DNA of 64,000 nucleotides, taken from assembly GCA_900074885.1 (NCBI GenBank), contig FJUW01000066.1, positions 1 through 64,000 of the forward strand. The letters run 5' to 3'. Shown one piece after another: positions 33,709 through 48,300 of this stretch. The position numbers and the translations under genes were made by a program. Source of the stretch: Rhynchosporium graminicola (Eukaryota > Ascomycota > Leotiomycetes > Helotiales > Ploettnerulaceae). Each line of letters starts with the position of its first letter. Within the stretch, counting starts at the first letter, position 1. A model generated the notes under the pieces. The model had not been told where the DNA came from, ran no database searches, and saw only the letters and a list, made by a program, of their open reading frames with translations.

Positions 33709-36700
33709 CTATAATAGCTTATTATCCTCTAAGTAATTATAATCGTCTATTCCGTCTTCCTAGGCCTTAATCTATTATTCTAGTTTACGCGGAGGTCTAG
33801 GTTTACTTAGGTTAGTAGCGTAGAAGTCTCTAAGCTTATACGGAGTACCTATTAGATCGGAAGCGTTATATTAAGTTAGGTCCGGGTCGTAGCCTAGCTA
33901 GCTAACTTAATACTTCAGATTACCTCTTAGGAGCTATATAGCGAGTATATCTTATAACTCTTACTCTTCTTAAGTAGCGATAACCTCCGGGGGTAGATTT
34001 AGTAACTCCTAGTCTAGTAATAAGTCGTCCGGGTCTTTAAAGAGTAATTTAAGAGCGAATATATCGTAAATAGAAGATCCCGGGGGTAAATCTAGCTTAT
34101 AAGAGTATCCGATCTTAGCTAAGACCTAGTATAATCTTACCTAGAGACTAGATAGCTTCTTACTTAGCTAGTAATTCTTAAGGTTCCTTATAAAGAGAAA
34201 TACCTTATCTCTAACTTCCTAGTCGATATTACGCTATTTCGGGTTAGTTACGGCGCTTATCTTATGCTAAGTAGCTAGTATATTAGCTTTTATAACCTCG
34301 ATAGCGGATTTAGTATATTTAGCTAGGGATTTAGTATTAGTATAGTTAAGCTTCTCTTATAGTATCGATCCGGTAAGTTACTTCTAGTCCTAGCTATTCT
34401 GTAGTAATATACTATATTTAAGAGTATATAGCGCTATACTAATAGAATCGTAAGGTAAGGTTACTTAAGCGCGGTCTATTATTAGTAGTAGTTCGCCCTA
34501 GTTACTCTAGTAGTAATTAAAGAAAGGTCTAAGGCGTTACTTAATATACTAATTTATAATCTCTATTTATCTATTAGTTTACTAGTAGAAGGAGGTAGAG
34601 AGCTTAACCTTAACTCTAATTATATAGTAAAACTCTTACTAGAAGGATAAGACTAGCTAAGCTCCTCAGTCGGATATAATTAACTTAAGAGTATATCCGA
34701 AACGATATATCTATTAGATAAATAACGTCGCTATCTTACGAGTATCGATATTATAATAGTACAATATCGATACGGAGTCTTTCCTTAGGCGGTCGATAAA
34801 TACTAATATCTTATTAAATCCTTAGTTATCGGGTAGGAAGTCCTTAAAATCTATAGCTAAGTGCTGCATAGAGTAGCTAGGCACTAGTAATAAGTAGAGG
34901 AATTCTTACTATTTCGTCTGTTTCGGATAAGAGTACTAGTAGGAATAGTAATTATAAGTGTACTGTTTTATATCTAATATAAGTCCTTTCTAGTAATAAC
35001 AGGTAGAAATTATTTCAGTAGTCTTATAAGCGTTTAGATAAGCGGAAGAAACTTAATCGTAGATTTCGCTAATTAAATAGGTATATAGTAGGGTATAGCG
35101 TTATATATATAGATAACTATTGTAAAGTAGTAAACTATTATTAATAGTATAGCTATCTCTTAATATATTTTATTCCTTAGAGAACGATTCTTAGTTAAAT
35201 TAGTATAGTTTCTCGATTAACTTAAAAGAGTTATATACGAGTTCCGGTAGCGTATTAGTCCCTAGCGATATTAGGTATATATAACTAATTTAATCGATAT
35301 AATACTCCGCTAGTTCCGCGTTAATCCTAAGGTCTAAGCGATCTAGAGGTAATAAAACCCGAGATCTACTATTCTATTTCTATTATTCTTATATCCTTAG
35401 ATCTTATTCCCTATAGCTAAAGATATTAGCTTTAGCGTTATCTTTACTAAGTGTATATATAATTTAAAAGTTAAATTTAGAAAGGAATTCTATCTATCTA
35501 GCTTACTTACTAGTTAGGACCTTAGTAGTTATAAAGTATTCTAAGGATCGATAGTCCGTATATACGCTAGTATAATATCGTAGAGATATAAGTTCCGGTC
35601 TCTATTTCCGGAAAGACTTAATAATAATATATAGCTCCTTATTATAAATCTCCTAGTTTAGTTTATATCTATTAAGAATATAAGAGTAGAATCTAATTAG
35701 ATACTACTAGTTATCTTCATATAATTAGGAGATAACTCTAGCTATTATACTATCGGAAGTATTAGTTTCTAGTTTAGTTTATAATTTAGAGTCGAAATAG
35801 TATAGTTTCTATACTAATAGTAGCTATTAATATAAATCGTCGAAGGACTTCTTATAATCGTTAATGAAATTCTATAGTACTATAGGCCGAGTAAGCACTA
35901 AGAGAAGTTTAGCGATAAGGCTGAAATTCCGAATAAATTAATAGTAGAACCTACAGAATCCTAGGAAGGATTTTATAGCTATTACCGTTTCGGGGTACTT
36001 CTAGTCTACTAATAGTACTACCTTCTCGGGATCTAGCTCGATTCCGTTAGTAATAACGATATATCTAAGGTATTTAGTCCGAGTAATATAGAATTCGCTT
36101 TTCTTAATATCTACTTAGAGTCCGGTATCTATTAAGTATTATAGTACTAATTTAATATATTCCTTATATTCCTAGAGCGTTTCCGAGTATATAAGAATAT
36201 TATCTAAGTAAGCTATATAGAAATTATCTAAATAGTCTAGTAATATATTATTTATATATCGCTAGTACGTACTAAGTCTATTATAGAGCCTAAAAGGTAA
36301 TACTTTATATTTATAAGATCCGAAGCAGGTTCAGAAGGTAATATACACCTTAGATTCAGAGTCTATATAGATATAGTTAAATACTACTCGGATATCTAGT
36401 TTAGTAAAGATTACTACTTTAGATATATAAGTTAAGAGCTTATCGATCCTAGGTATTAGGTAGGAATCCTTTCGAGTAATTATATTAAGCTTATAATAGT
36501 CGATATAGAAGCGTAATCCTCTATCGGCCTTCTTAATAAATAATATAAGTAATATAAAGGGAATTTAGCTAGATTCGATAAATCCCTTATCTAGGTTCTC
36601 TATAAAGTACTCTTTAGTTATTTATAGTTCGTCTATAAATTACTAATATAAGGGCGAATATACGTTAAGTAATAGTTCTTCTAGAATAATTTTATAATTA

Positions 36701-37600
36701 TATAAGCGATATAGTAAAAGAATATTAGAATCCTGCTTAGAAAAGGCTTCCTTAAGAGTATAATACTATTCCGATAGCTTTTCAGCTATAAGTCGTTCGG
36801 TATCGGGATCCTTAGGAGAATCGCTATTTAGATAGTCTTATAAGAGGTAGTTTATCTCGTAGATACTAGTAAAGAATAATTCAGAGCTTTTATATTTCAT
36901 ATTAAAGTAAAAAGCTATAGTACTAATTTAGTAAATCGGAACCGGTTTCCAGATCCTTAGAGGTTAAGAGGAGCACTTATAGTAGGATTTTAGCGTAAGT
37001 ACTTTTCTCGATAAATTCGGAGCGGGAAAGGGTTCGGATTCCTTAGTAATAAGCGAAAATAAGTTAAATAGTAAGGATAATATATTAATATACTATATTA
37101 CTACTATTTAGTATAGTTAGTATTAGTCTAGCTAGTTTATAGCTAAGTCCCGCGCGTTAGTATTAATTTAGTAAGATCGATTAATACTAGGTTTATAAGG
37201 CAGTAAAGTTATAATTATCTCCTTATTATATTAGAAGGTAGCTAAATAGCGTTCCGACTATAGTAGCTTATAGTAGAGCGTATCTAGCTTAACCTGAAAT
37301 CGTCGTATCTATTTAATACTAATAATTATATCTTATTATTCTAAATCGAGGAGAATAAAAAGATAGTTATAAATACGCTTACTATTAATAGAAAAGTATA
37401 AACGTATAAAATAGGTAATATAGGTTCTGATAGACTATTAGAACTCACGTATTAGAATAGAATAAGGTAGTAGCTCGATTTTAATACTAAGGGCCTCTAA
37501 TAGTTATCCAGTAAGAGTATAATTAATAAACAGATAACCGTTCGCTTTAGTATCGATCAGGCTATTTATAGAGACTCTTAGCCTATTTATACTAATTATA
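33709..37600 (-). pseudogene. A2 pol
   Basis: Protease D-T-K-A at 37543-37554, RT box YLDN at 36199-36210, chromodomain near 33760-34000, stop at 33709-33711; all three are in one register, so there is no frameshift. The stop lies 22 bp beyond the end of the antisense gene. Inactivated by RIP stops. Confidence 0.9.
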
Positions 37601-39400
37601 GTTAGGTATATAAATTACTTACTTCCTATTAGAGAGTTAAGATCTAGATTAGAGAGATTATACTTATATAGACTTAAGAAGGAGTTTTTACTTAGGCCTT
37701 ATTATTTCCCTCTAGTATCAGTCCAGATTCGAAGGGTATATCTTCTACTACTTCCTCGGCTACTCTCTTCTCTTCTGGAAATTCGTTAATTAATTAAACC
37801 TTAAGTAAGTTAGGGTAATCTAGCTTAATATAACTAAGCTATCTATAACTATAATACCTAAAGGGTTCTCAAGTCGAGGTAATAAGGCGTTTTAGCGCGG
37901 AGAGAGTACTAGATTATACCGGGGTAAAAGTATATATATATAATACAAGAGTAGTTTATCGAGGAGCTAAGCTTAAGGACTAGTAAGGAGTAAAACTAGT
38001 AGAAGTCGTAGTAGTAATAGTAAGCTTATAGTACTATACCGGGGTAATAGCTTTCTCAGGATAAAAGCGTTCTAAGTTATAATAATACTTAGTATTAAAA
38101 GAAAGTAAGGATCTAACTATAGAAGCGTAGTCCTTATTCTATATTAGTTTAATAATAAGAGTTAAAGCGCGTAAGGATAATATAATCTTATCTTATATAT
38201 AGAAGAACTACTCTTTCTTTTTAACTTTACTTTAGATAATAGCGCTTTAAAATCGACTATAAAACTCGGTAAAGGTCTCGCGTATATAGCTAAGTTATTA
38301 TATTTCTAAGTAGTAGAAAGCGTTATAGTAATTATCTTCCTCTAAACTAATAAGAAAGTTCTCCTCTAATAAGGAGATTATTTTATTACTAGTTTTAAAC
38401 TCGTTAGTAAGATACTAAGGCGTAAGATACTCCTTAGCTAATCTAGTAACTAGCTCCTATATAAGAACGCGCTAGGAGAAGTCCGTAGGGTAATAGTCGG
38501 CGTTTATAGCTAGCTAGTCTCGTATTAATACTCTCTATTAGAGGAAGGTAAAGTCCGATCTATTATCTAGGGGCAGGATCTTCTTAGTAAGATAAGATTT
38601 CCTAGGGCGTAACTCTACCGATTCGGCGCCGAGAGAAAGAGATAGTTTATTAGGAATAGTATCTTCTCTCTTAGTACTACATATCGGAATAGAGTTTATT
38701 AGCTTATTAAACTCTAGAATACGCGGAGATTATAGTATTAGTTCTAGTAGGAGAGTCGAAGATAAGTAAGGGACCTCTATAAGGAACCTATCTTATACGG
38801 AGATTAGTTTATCTATAGTATCTTCTAGAGAGTTATTCTTTTCCTTCTAGTCTACTAATTATTATAAGAGGGAATAGATCAGGTTCGAGTTACCTATAGT
38901 AATAGAAGTACTTAGCGATTATATTTCTAGTAAATTTCGCTTTTATTTTCCTTTCTCTCTTAGTTAGTACTTCCTTAATAAAGTATTAATGTTCTCTAAG
39001 GCAGGAGACGTTTAAAGTAAGGAAAAGTATAATAGATTAAGTTCGGAAGTAAAGCGGGAGAGGTCGCGTTAAGTTCCCTTAGAACTAGAGGAGTCTCTAG
39101 TTTATTAGTTAAGAGCTATAATAATAGCTTAAAAAGGGGTATATCAGGGCTACTTCAGTAGCGATACGTAGAGGTTAAAGTTCTAGAGTATTTATTATAC
39201 TTTCTTTAAAATCTATCTATAATTCCTTTATACTAAGGGAGTTATTAAAGGAGCGTTAGTAAAGACCTCCTCTATTATACTATTTACGATAAGCTAAATT
39301 AAACCCTGATTTATAGTTATCTAAGAGATCTCTAGTATCTTAGCTATATATAAGTAGTTATCGAATAACTAACTTAGTAGTAAGATATTATAGTAAGCTA
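37601..39400 (-). pseudogene. A2 gag
   Basis: Parallel to A1 gag, with the CCHC knuckle at about 37810-37857 in the frame +1 to pol. The N-terminal limit is not defined. Confidence 0.72.
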
Positions 39401-39429
39401 TCTCCGGCTATCTTAATCTTTTTGTTTAA

Positions 39430-39697
39430 TATAATAATATAAGACTTAAGGTAGTATATAAGTAAGAATAAACAAGTAAAGAGGCTAAGAGCGGTCTTAT
39501 ATAGTTTACTACGAAGAAAACAAAAAGACAAGGAAAGAAGAAGAAGAGAGATAGAGTATAAAGTACCTTATATATATATACCGGTACTAATCCGATACTA
39601 TACCGAGTCGGATACTAGTTTTACCGGGATACCTATGAACTTAGGCCCTATTATCTATCCTTCTTCTCATATGATATTCAGGTAAGCTGTCGTCACA
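39430..39697 (-). repeat. A2 5' LTR (268 bp)
   Basis: Partner of 31921-32188; ends GTCGTCACA at 39697 before the duplicated target attat. Confidence 0.94.
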
Positions 39698-39702
39698 ATT
39701 AT

Positions 39703-42700
39703 ACTTATTAGCGCTATTAATATGACGCTAACGAATAAAATAAACGCCTTAATCAGTTCTAGGAAGCGTATAAGGTATAGCGAAATGCAGCTAGCTCTCT
39801 TATTAATATTTAAGTAGTTACTAACTCTATATCTATTATTAAACGACTACTACTAAACGCTCGGAGACGTACTTCTAAGGAGACTTATAGCTATAAAAAT
39901 ATCTAAAACTCTCCCCTAGAGAGCGTTCTATAGGCAACTAACCCTCTGCTATTACTACCGCTTAGTCAGGACTATTTCTCTAGTATTTATACTACTTATT
40001 ATAGATACGCTAAGCCTAAGTATTTATTATCTGAAGAATAAGAAGAGGGTAGTAAAGAGAAGCCTTTATACGCTAGAGCTACTAATACACGTCCGAAGTA
40101 TATACGATTTAGTAACGTTATTACCTATATCCCGCGTGAATCTCCACTTTAACCTTAACTAGAAGTCTCTACGTTAAAGACTTACGTATAAGATTACGCC
40201 TATATAATTTATACTATAAATTAATAATTATTAGGAATACTGTCTCGCGAGTTAATAGAAGCTACTCTAGGTATAAATACAGCTACTACGCTATTTCGGA
40301 AGCGCTAATAATAATAAAGACTACCTCCTCGTGCGCTTAGACCTCTCTAAGAGCCTCTTACGCTAGAGATTTATATAATCAGCGGCCTAGCTTTCTATTT
40401 CTTATATAAACGCTAGAAGTCTTCTAACGATAAGATCTTCTCTATTACTCTCTACGAGATAGATAAGCTTCTTAACGACCGAATTATAGATTAGTAACGT
40501 AATACTACTATCGTATCTTTAACTATCGACCTTACGGAACGCTATAAAACCGCTTAGTAATTTACTATTAGCTTAAGCGAATTAGACTTAGAACTACGGA
40601 TTCCTCACGAGTATAGCTAGTAAGCATATGTCTTTTCTAAAGAAGCTAGCGACGTTCTCCCTCCTTATCGTTTATGCGATTACTAAATTGAGCTTAAGGA
40701 AGGGGCCGAAAAGAGCCTTAAATACTCCCTCTTATATAAGATATCAGCTAAGGAACTTGAAGTAGTAAAAGTATATATTACTAATAACTTAACTAAAGGT
40801 TTTATTAAACCTTCTTAAGTACTATACGCTATACTTATTTTTTTCGTTAAGAAAGCTAATAGAAGTCTACGGTTCTATATAGACTTTCGTATACTTAATA
40901 ACCTCACGAGGAAGGATTAATACCTACTACTATTAATCGACGAAACGCTAGCTAGAATCTCAACAGCTAAGATCTTTACTAAACTAGATATTCGCTAAGC
41001 TTTCTACCGAATTCGAATAGATCTAGCCTCTGAAGAGTATACGACCTTCCGGACCCGCTATAGAGCGTATAAATGCAAGGTACTACTATTCAGTCTAACT
41101 AATAGCCCTGCGATATACTAGCGGTATATGAATAATATCTTATTCGACTATCTAGACGACTTCTATATAGTATATTTAGACGATATTCTGATCTACTCTA
41201 ATAACTCACTATAGTATCAATTATATATATATAAGGTACTATAACGATTATAAGACGCTAGATTATAAGCTGACCTTAAGAAGTATAAATTCAACGTTAC
41301 TCGCACTAAATACCTTAGATTTATTATCTCTACTTCTAGAATCGAGGTAGACCCTAAAAAGGTTAATATCGTCCGATCTTAGAACTACCTAACTATAGTT
41401 AAGAGCGTATAATTGTTCTTAGGTTTTTATAACTTCTACTGGCGATTTATTAAAGATTATAGGATAATCGCAAAACCTCTTATATAACTTACTAAAAACA
41501 ACGTGTTATTTCGGTTCGCTAGAGAGTATAAAGATACTTTTGATCACCTAAAGCACGCTCTCACTTCGGTACTACTCCTCTACTACTATTAGCAAGATCT
41601 ACCTTATATAATCGAAATAGACACTAGTAATAGAGTAATAGCAGGTGTGCTATCGCAATAGCACGATAAAGACTAGTTCCTAGTAGCTTACTTCTCTAAG
41701 ACTATACTACTAGCCGAGCTTAATTACGCTATCTACGATAAGAAGATACTCGTAATTATACGATCTTTTAGTAACTAGAGATCTGAACTCGCAGGCGTAT
41801 TATATTAGATCTGCGTTATTACTAACTATAAAGCTCTTAAGTACTTCATAACCTCTAAGTAGTTAAACGCACGATAAGTACGATAAGTAGAGCTACTCGC
41901 AGATTATAACTTTATAATTATCTATCGACCTAGGAAGTATAATCTACTCGCTAACGCTTTCTCTCGCAGAACAGATAAATTAGACGATCAAAATAACGCT
42001 AAGAGAGCCTAAGGTTTATAATAACTACTACGCGAAAACTAAATCGATCTAGTACTACTTACAAGTAACCTCCGAAATAGCTCCGACTCCGCAAATAGCT
42101 TTAAACTTATTAACGCCTTAGAAGTCGCTGACTTATCACTAGTTTTCTCTATAGTATAGTAAGTACTTAAAGCTAATCGCGCTATACTATTACTCTAAGT
42201 ATTACAGAAATAAGCTCTTTCCGCTACTCCTAGAAAACTAACTATAGAAAAAGATCTTCTACTCTACGAAAGAAGATTAATCGTACTTAACGTTTCACAC
42301 TTTCGCACGCTACTTATACGCGAAGTACACGATCGATTAGAAACTACTTATCTAAGTGTAAAGAAGACCTTATAACTCCTATTATTATAGTACTACTAGT
42401 ACGGAATCGCTTTAACTATTAACTAGTACTACCGCAACTACTTTACTTACTGACGAATTCAAGTACTACGAGATAAGAAGCCCGGACTCCTATAGCTCTT
42501 ACTAGTGCTATTATACCTATAGGAGCATATTACAGTCGATTACTATAGCTTTAATCGCGATAAATATAGTTACGATAACGTTCTTATATTTATAGATTGT
42601 TTTAGTAAATAAGTAATTAGTATTTCATGCTATAAGACCTCTGATACGCGTAACCTTATAAAGCTCTACTTATACTACGTATACCGCTATTTCGGAGCTC

Positions 42701-43689
42701 TACTAATAATTACCTCTAATAGAGGACCTTAATTCGTTTCTTGCTTTTAGATTATAATTATTACGATTCTTAGTACTAAAAGATAACTTTCTGTAATAGA
42801 CTACCTATAAACAGATAACTAAATAGAGATCTATAACTAATATCTCTAACGCAGATTACGACCTTTTATCTCTTACTATTAAGATAACTAGTCGGAATTC
42901 TTACTTATAATAGACTATGCCTAGATAACACTCCCTTACGACTCCCTTAGAGGTCTCTTACCCTTTAAAGTTATTTATAGATATATACCCCGCGTTAATT
43001 AGAATTAGAAAGACTTACGTAATTCTACTATACCTACTAATAAATTAAATACTTAGTAAGCTCTAGATTACGCTAATCGTCTGCGTAACGCCTAGACTAC
43101 TGCCTAATTAAGCCTCTTACGCGTATAAGCTAAGATATCCTGATCTTATAATCGCTTACGCTATGAAGTCGACTTTACTATAGACGACCTTATTTAGCTA
43201 GATATATGCTACTTTATAAGCACTCGACCTAGCAAAAAACTCGACTTCCTGACTAATAGACCCTTCCGAGTAGTTGAAAAAGTTAGAAGCTCTTACTATT
43301 TAGAGCTCCCTACTAGTATACAGGTATACGATATCTTCCCTGCTGCTAAACTACGAAAGTATCTAAACGACCCTTTGCTAGGATAAACCTTACTGCTACT
43401 ACTACCTATTAATATCACTAGTAATAACGAATAGGAAATAGAGAACGTACTAGCCTGCTATAAGCAGCGCGGTAACCTCTCTTACTGCGTCTCCTAGTTA
43501 AATCAAGATATCGATCTCACGTAGTATAATACTTCAGATAAGAAGTACGCTCCTGTAAAGCTTTAGTAGTTCTACCTCGATAACCTAACGTAAGCAGGTC
43601 CCCCTGCTAAGCTCCCTGATTAGCTAAAAGCTTTCTACGATAGAATAGACGATTATGACTACCTTAATAGTAATAAGGAGATAGACTAA
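39703..43689 (+). pseudogene. B2 pol after A2: RT, RNase H, integrase, chromodomain
   Basis: Resumes the protease-RT linker, then RT with intact YLDD at 41173-41184, RNase H near 41600-41960, integrase near 42310-43250 and a chromodomain near 43430-43590. Stop TAA at 43687-43689. Colinear with B1 except for small indels near 40300. The hairpin GCTCG-AGGG-CGAGC follows at 43691-43704. Confidence 0.9.
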
Positions 43690-43690
43690 C

Positions 43691-43725
43691 GCTCGAGGGC
43701 GAGCTTTTTTCGGAGGGGGGAGTAG
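43691..43725 (+). promoter_or_regulatory. B2 hairpin and polypurine tract
   Basis: Same hairpin as B1, one base after the stop, then T6 and GGAGGGGGGAGTAG to the LTR. Confidence 0.75.
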
Positions 43726-43967
43726 TATAACGACTAGTTAGATTAGAGGTTTAGAGGTTTCCCTCTATTAGTAGAAACACTTACTGCTAAGCGAGATTAT
43801 ACGAGTAGAGTTTAGGGGCCCCTTTTCATATATATACTTCCCTTCTCTCTTTACTTCTTTACTCCTTAGTTATAGATTCTAAGTTGATTCTTACTACTTT
43901 ATATTTATAGCAATATGAGGTCTTATTACTGAGGTAGTTTTGAGACCTTTCTAGAGCAAGCGTCACA
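43726..43967 (+). repeat. B2 3' LTR (242 bp)
   Basis: Starts TATAACGACTAGTTAG, ends GCGTCACA; shares the extra ggaggttt-type repeat with the 5' LTR. Confidence 0.94.
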
Positions 43968-43972
43968 TATAC

Positions 43973-45300
43973 CTCTAAAGTTAACCTTGATTATCGACGC
44001 TACTACCGCCCCTTTACTTATATTACCTCTAATCTCTCCTACTTCGGAAATACGAAGTACTATACTTACTCCTCAAACTAACTCTCCGCTAGAATTTATT
44101 ATAGCGCCTCTTAGTTTCTTAGATAAGTAGATATAAGTTATAAATACTACTATTACTATTACTATAACCGCTGCTCTCGCTCTAGAGGCTAATGCTAATA
44201 CTATTAGGAAGTCACGATCTCTTACTATAGACCTCTAACTTACTATAGATTACTTTCTTCTAAAACTCGATAATACTATAAAGGCTATCGAGTCTTATCG
44301 AGTTAAGTTCCCCTGCTTTCTCTTTACTAATTATAATAGTAAGATTAAGTACGATACGTGGAAAATAGATATAAAGCTCTTCTTAAAAGAATATTCTAGT
44401 AACTTCCCTACTAGTAATATATAAGTTAAGGCTTACTTTAAGTGCACTAGAGGAGAAGCTAAGACTATTACCCTCTAATATGTAGATACTAGCGCTAATA
44501 GCTAATTCAAGACCGCTTCTAATATCCTCAGAGGTTTAGACTAGCGCTTCTTTAATTATAATCGTATCTAGTGTACTAAAGCTACTTACGAGAACCTGAA
44601 GATAGCCGGAAATATAATCTATAACTAGTTCCGAGTTAAGTTCACTAATCTCGCTACTACTAGTAAGATCTCTAGAGATAGATAGTTTAAGGATATCCTT
44701 AAGAAGATCTCCCTTACGTTAAAAGCTTATATTATAGCTAAAAAATATAAGATAAATAATAACTATAACCTCCTCGACGAGTACCTAGCTATTATAGATT
44801 ATAAGTCTCGTAATATTACTACTGAGGAGAACCTTATTAAGAAGGCAGCTCTCGCTACTACTACTTCTGTCAGAACTCTAGGTATTCTTAAGAGAGAGAC
44901 TCTCTTCAGTATCGAACGTGCTATTAAGAGTAGCTCCTAGATTAATAATCGTACTACTAAATCAGCTATACGATTCACTCCTAAGACTATCTCACGAGTA
45001 CCTTATACTCCCGCTGCTACTAATACTTATCGCCTCTATAAGAAGGAAGGTTATTAGGCTCGTGAATGCCCTAACGCTATAAAGATCGCTAAGATAACTA
45101 GCTAGACTATAGAGGATATCGCCGCTATATATAGCGCGGAGGAAGATAATAATAAGGATAGCTTATAACTTATTAAGGTCGATAAGCTATTAGGAAACTC
45201 TTAAGCTATAGAATAGTTTCCTTCTATAGTAAATACCTCGATTTATAGAAAGACTTAAATACTGATTTCTATTCTCTTACTAGAGGGAACTAAATCTTAG
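43973..45300 (+). pseudogene. C gag, 3' part with zinc knuckle
   Basis: Continues C gag after B2: a capsid-like helical region at about 44270-44900 and a partial knuckle at about 45032-45072 (K-E-G-H/Y, x, A-R-E-C-P), where the first two Cys are no longer visible. The frame is +1 relative to pol. Confidence 0.72.
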
Positions 45301-48300
45301 TTAATATTAAATTAAAAAGAAATAGATTATTTATTAAAATAACTATATATATCGATAGCGGAGTAAATATCTTTAGCGCACTTTGTACCTCTATCGCTCT
45401 CTAAATTTATAACTTATTAAGCGTTAAATTCCTTACTCTTCTTAAACTAATTATACTTACTAGCTATAATAGATAAGCTAGCGCGGCTATTACTTATGTA
45501 ATTCTCCTTACTTTTATAATAGATTACTACTATATTAACTTCCTATTCTTAATTACTGACTCAGGAAGTAATAATATACTTATTAGCTAGAAGTTCTTAG
45601 AGTACTACGATCTTAAGCAGAATTATAATCGCTGAACGAAGAACTATTTAGAATAGCTATTTAATATACTACTATAATATTACTTCGATAAACGTCTCGA
45701 GCTACTCTTATCTCCTAAGACGCTCGTATTGAATATATAGCACTAGCTGGACTAGTAATAATAAGATACTCTATTTAAATAAGAGCTCTCTATAGTATAA
45801 GCTCCCTTATCCCTTTAACTAAAGAAGATTTAAAAATATTCCTCTTTATTTATTAGAGAGCTTAAGTAAGAGTTCCTAAGAATAAACAAGTTACTCGCTG
45901 ATTACTAACTAACGAATTCTCCCTTTACTACTTATGATCCTATATTAAGAGTCGAGTAAGCTAATTAAGCTCTCTAATGCTAAACCGATACTATAGTAAT
46001 TCGCTAAGCTAAAAAGGAGCTATATAAAACTAATATTAACTTGATTTCTATTACTTCTATATACTAGTTCTACTTATATTAGAAATACTATAAAAAGGCC
46101 CTTAACGACGATTCGGATCTTATTACTTTCCTTAAAGAGATCTAAGACAAGATTAAATAATATTAGGACGAGCTCTCTGCTATTACTATAGAGTTATTAG
46201 CTCTTAATATAAGTCTATCCCCGGAAGAGGCTCGTAAAGCTAAGTATTAGCAGAATAATAAGCTAGTTATAGAATGCTTTCCTAAGAAATAAGAGGAGTT
46301 TAAAGAGCTATTCTCTACTAGAGCCTCAGATGACCTCGTAGTAAGAAGACCCGCTATCGACTGTGAAATTAAGCTTACTAGTGAAAATACGCTTACGACT
46401 AAACCTCTCCGGCGTATACTAAATAAATACCTTACTAAGGCTAAGTGTTATATCACTAAGAACCTTTATAAAGGCTTTATCGTACTATCTAATACTCCTT
46501 AGGCTATACTAATCCTAATAGCTAAAAAAGTAAGTAATAAGCTATAATTCTATATTAACTTTCAGAAGTTAAATAAGCTTACCTAGAAGGACCTATACCC
46601 TATTCTATTAATCGATAAGATAATAGCACGAATCTCTAAAGCGAAAATCTTTACGAAAGTCGATATTTAATAGGCGTTTTATAAAATCCGCATATCGAAA
46701 GATTCTGAAGATTTTACTATCTTTTACACTTAATATAGGATATATAAGTATAAGATGCTTCCCTTTAGCCTTATAAGTAAGCTAGCTACCTTTTAGCGTT
46801 TTATTAATAATATATTAATAGAGTATTTAGACGACTTCTGCTTAGCGTACTTAGACGATATCTTAATCTATTTAGACTCAGAAGCAGAGCATAATATTCA
46901 CGTATAAAAGATTCTCGAGATTCTACGGGCTTACGGCTTTTAAGCTGATATTAAGAAGTCTGAATTTAGCGTTACTCGTACGAAGTTTCTTAGATTTATT
47001 ATTAGTATTAATAGAATTAAAGTTAATCCTGAGAAGATTAAAGTTATTAAGAACTAGGAATATACTAGTAACGTTCGCAGCGTATAGAGCTACCTAGGGT
47101 TTTGCAACTTCTACTAATAGTTTATTAAAGACTATAGTAGTATCTATTAACTACTTATATTACTAACTGGAAAAGATATCCCCTTTTACTTCAGTAGAGC
47201 TTATAAGTAAGCATAGGAGCGTCTATAGCACGCCTTATAGACGGCTTCTATCTTATGTTATTACGACCTATTTAAGCAGACTAGACTCGAAACTGACTCT
47301 TCGGATAGAGTAGTAGCTAGTATACTCTTATAACTTCAAGAGGACGGAATATTCTATCTAGTCAGTTTCTTCTCTAAGATTATAATCGACGCGAAGCTAA
47401 ACTACCTAATCTATAATAAAGAGCTACTCGCGATCTTCGATTCCTTTTAATAATATAAGCTTAAGCTACTAAGTATATAGAAGATAATCTATATCTATAT
47501 AGATTATCGCGCTTTAGAGTACTTTATAATAATAAAAGATCTTAATACCTAATAAGCGAGATAAGCTGAATTTTTCGCTTAATTCTACTTTAAGATTATA
47601 TACTAAACTAGAGTTACGAATACCTTAGCTAATATACTCTCCTATAGAGATCAAGAACTCTCTCCCTTAGAAGCGAGAAAGCGTATTCTATGTAACTAAT
47701 AGATAATCCCTAACGATAAAATTAGTAATAAGATTCTCTAAGAGATAGTACTAATATAACTCGCTAATATAGAAGTTAACTATAGTCAACTCTGCTACGC
47801 GGATTATAATACTACCTCGCTACTTAGTACCTATACGACTATCTTACTAGTTGATTTAGTACTACTAGAACTCCCCGAAGAAGAGTTCCTAGTTAGTAAA
47901 GCCTCGGACGCTATATCGATAGTCGCTTACGATATCGAGAATTACGATATTATTAACTAAGTCTTTATAATAAATAAGGAGTTAGAAGAGCTTGAACCTC
48001 TCCGCAAAAAGGCTCAGTAATAGTACCCTAAGTATACGATAGCTAGCAGTAAGCTCTTCTTCTACGGACGTTTAGAGGTCCCCCTAGAACTACTAGAGCT
48101 CCGAACGACTCTGATTCGTTACGTCTACGCTTAACCTTAAGTTGCGCACGCTAGGAATAGTAAGGTTAAGCTCCTTATCAGCCGCAAGTATTACTAGACT
48201 AGAATAATAGCTAATATTACCTATTATATCTCTAACTATAGCTATACTTATATAAAAGCGAAGAGAGATAAGACTCCTAAGCTTCTCTACCCCCTACTGA

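Larger units (their letters stand above)
31921..39697 (-). mobile_element. A2: full-length family A chromovirus (7777 bp)
   Basis: Minus-strand copy inside B2, the innermost of six nested layers (A4, A5, D, C, B2, A2). LTRs 31921-32188 and 39430-39697, both 268 bp; duplication attat. It carries the same antisense gene as A1. Its right LTR end GTCGTCACA is intact; the left one is decayed. Confidence 0.95.
29575..43967 (+). mobile_element. B2: complete family B chromovirus, split by A2
   Basis: LTRs of 242 bp at 29575-29816 and 43726-43967; target duplication tatac (29570-29574, 43968-43972) in C gag. Without A2 it is about 6.6 kb. Same gene order as B1. Both LTRs carry about 7 extra bases (repeated ggaggttt) absent from B1 and B3, so it belongs to a distinct sublineage. 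Confidence 0.95.
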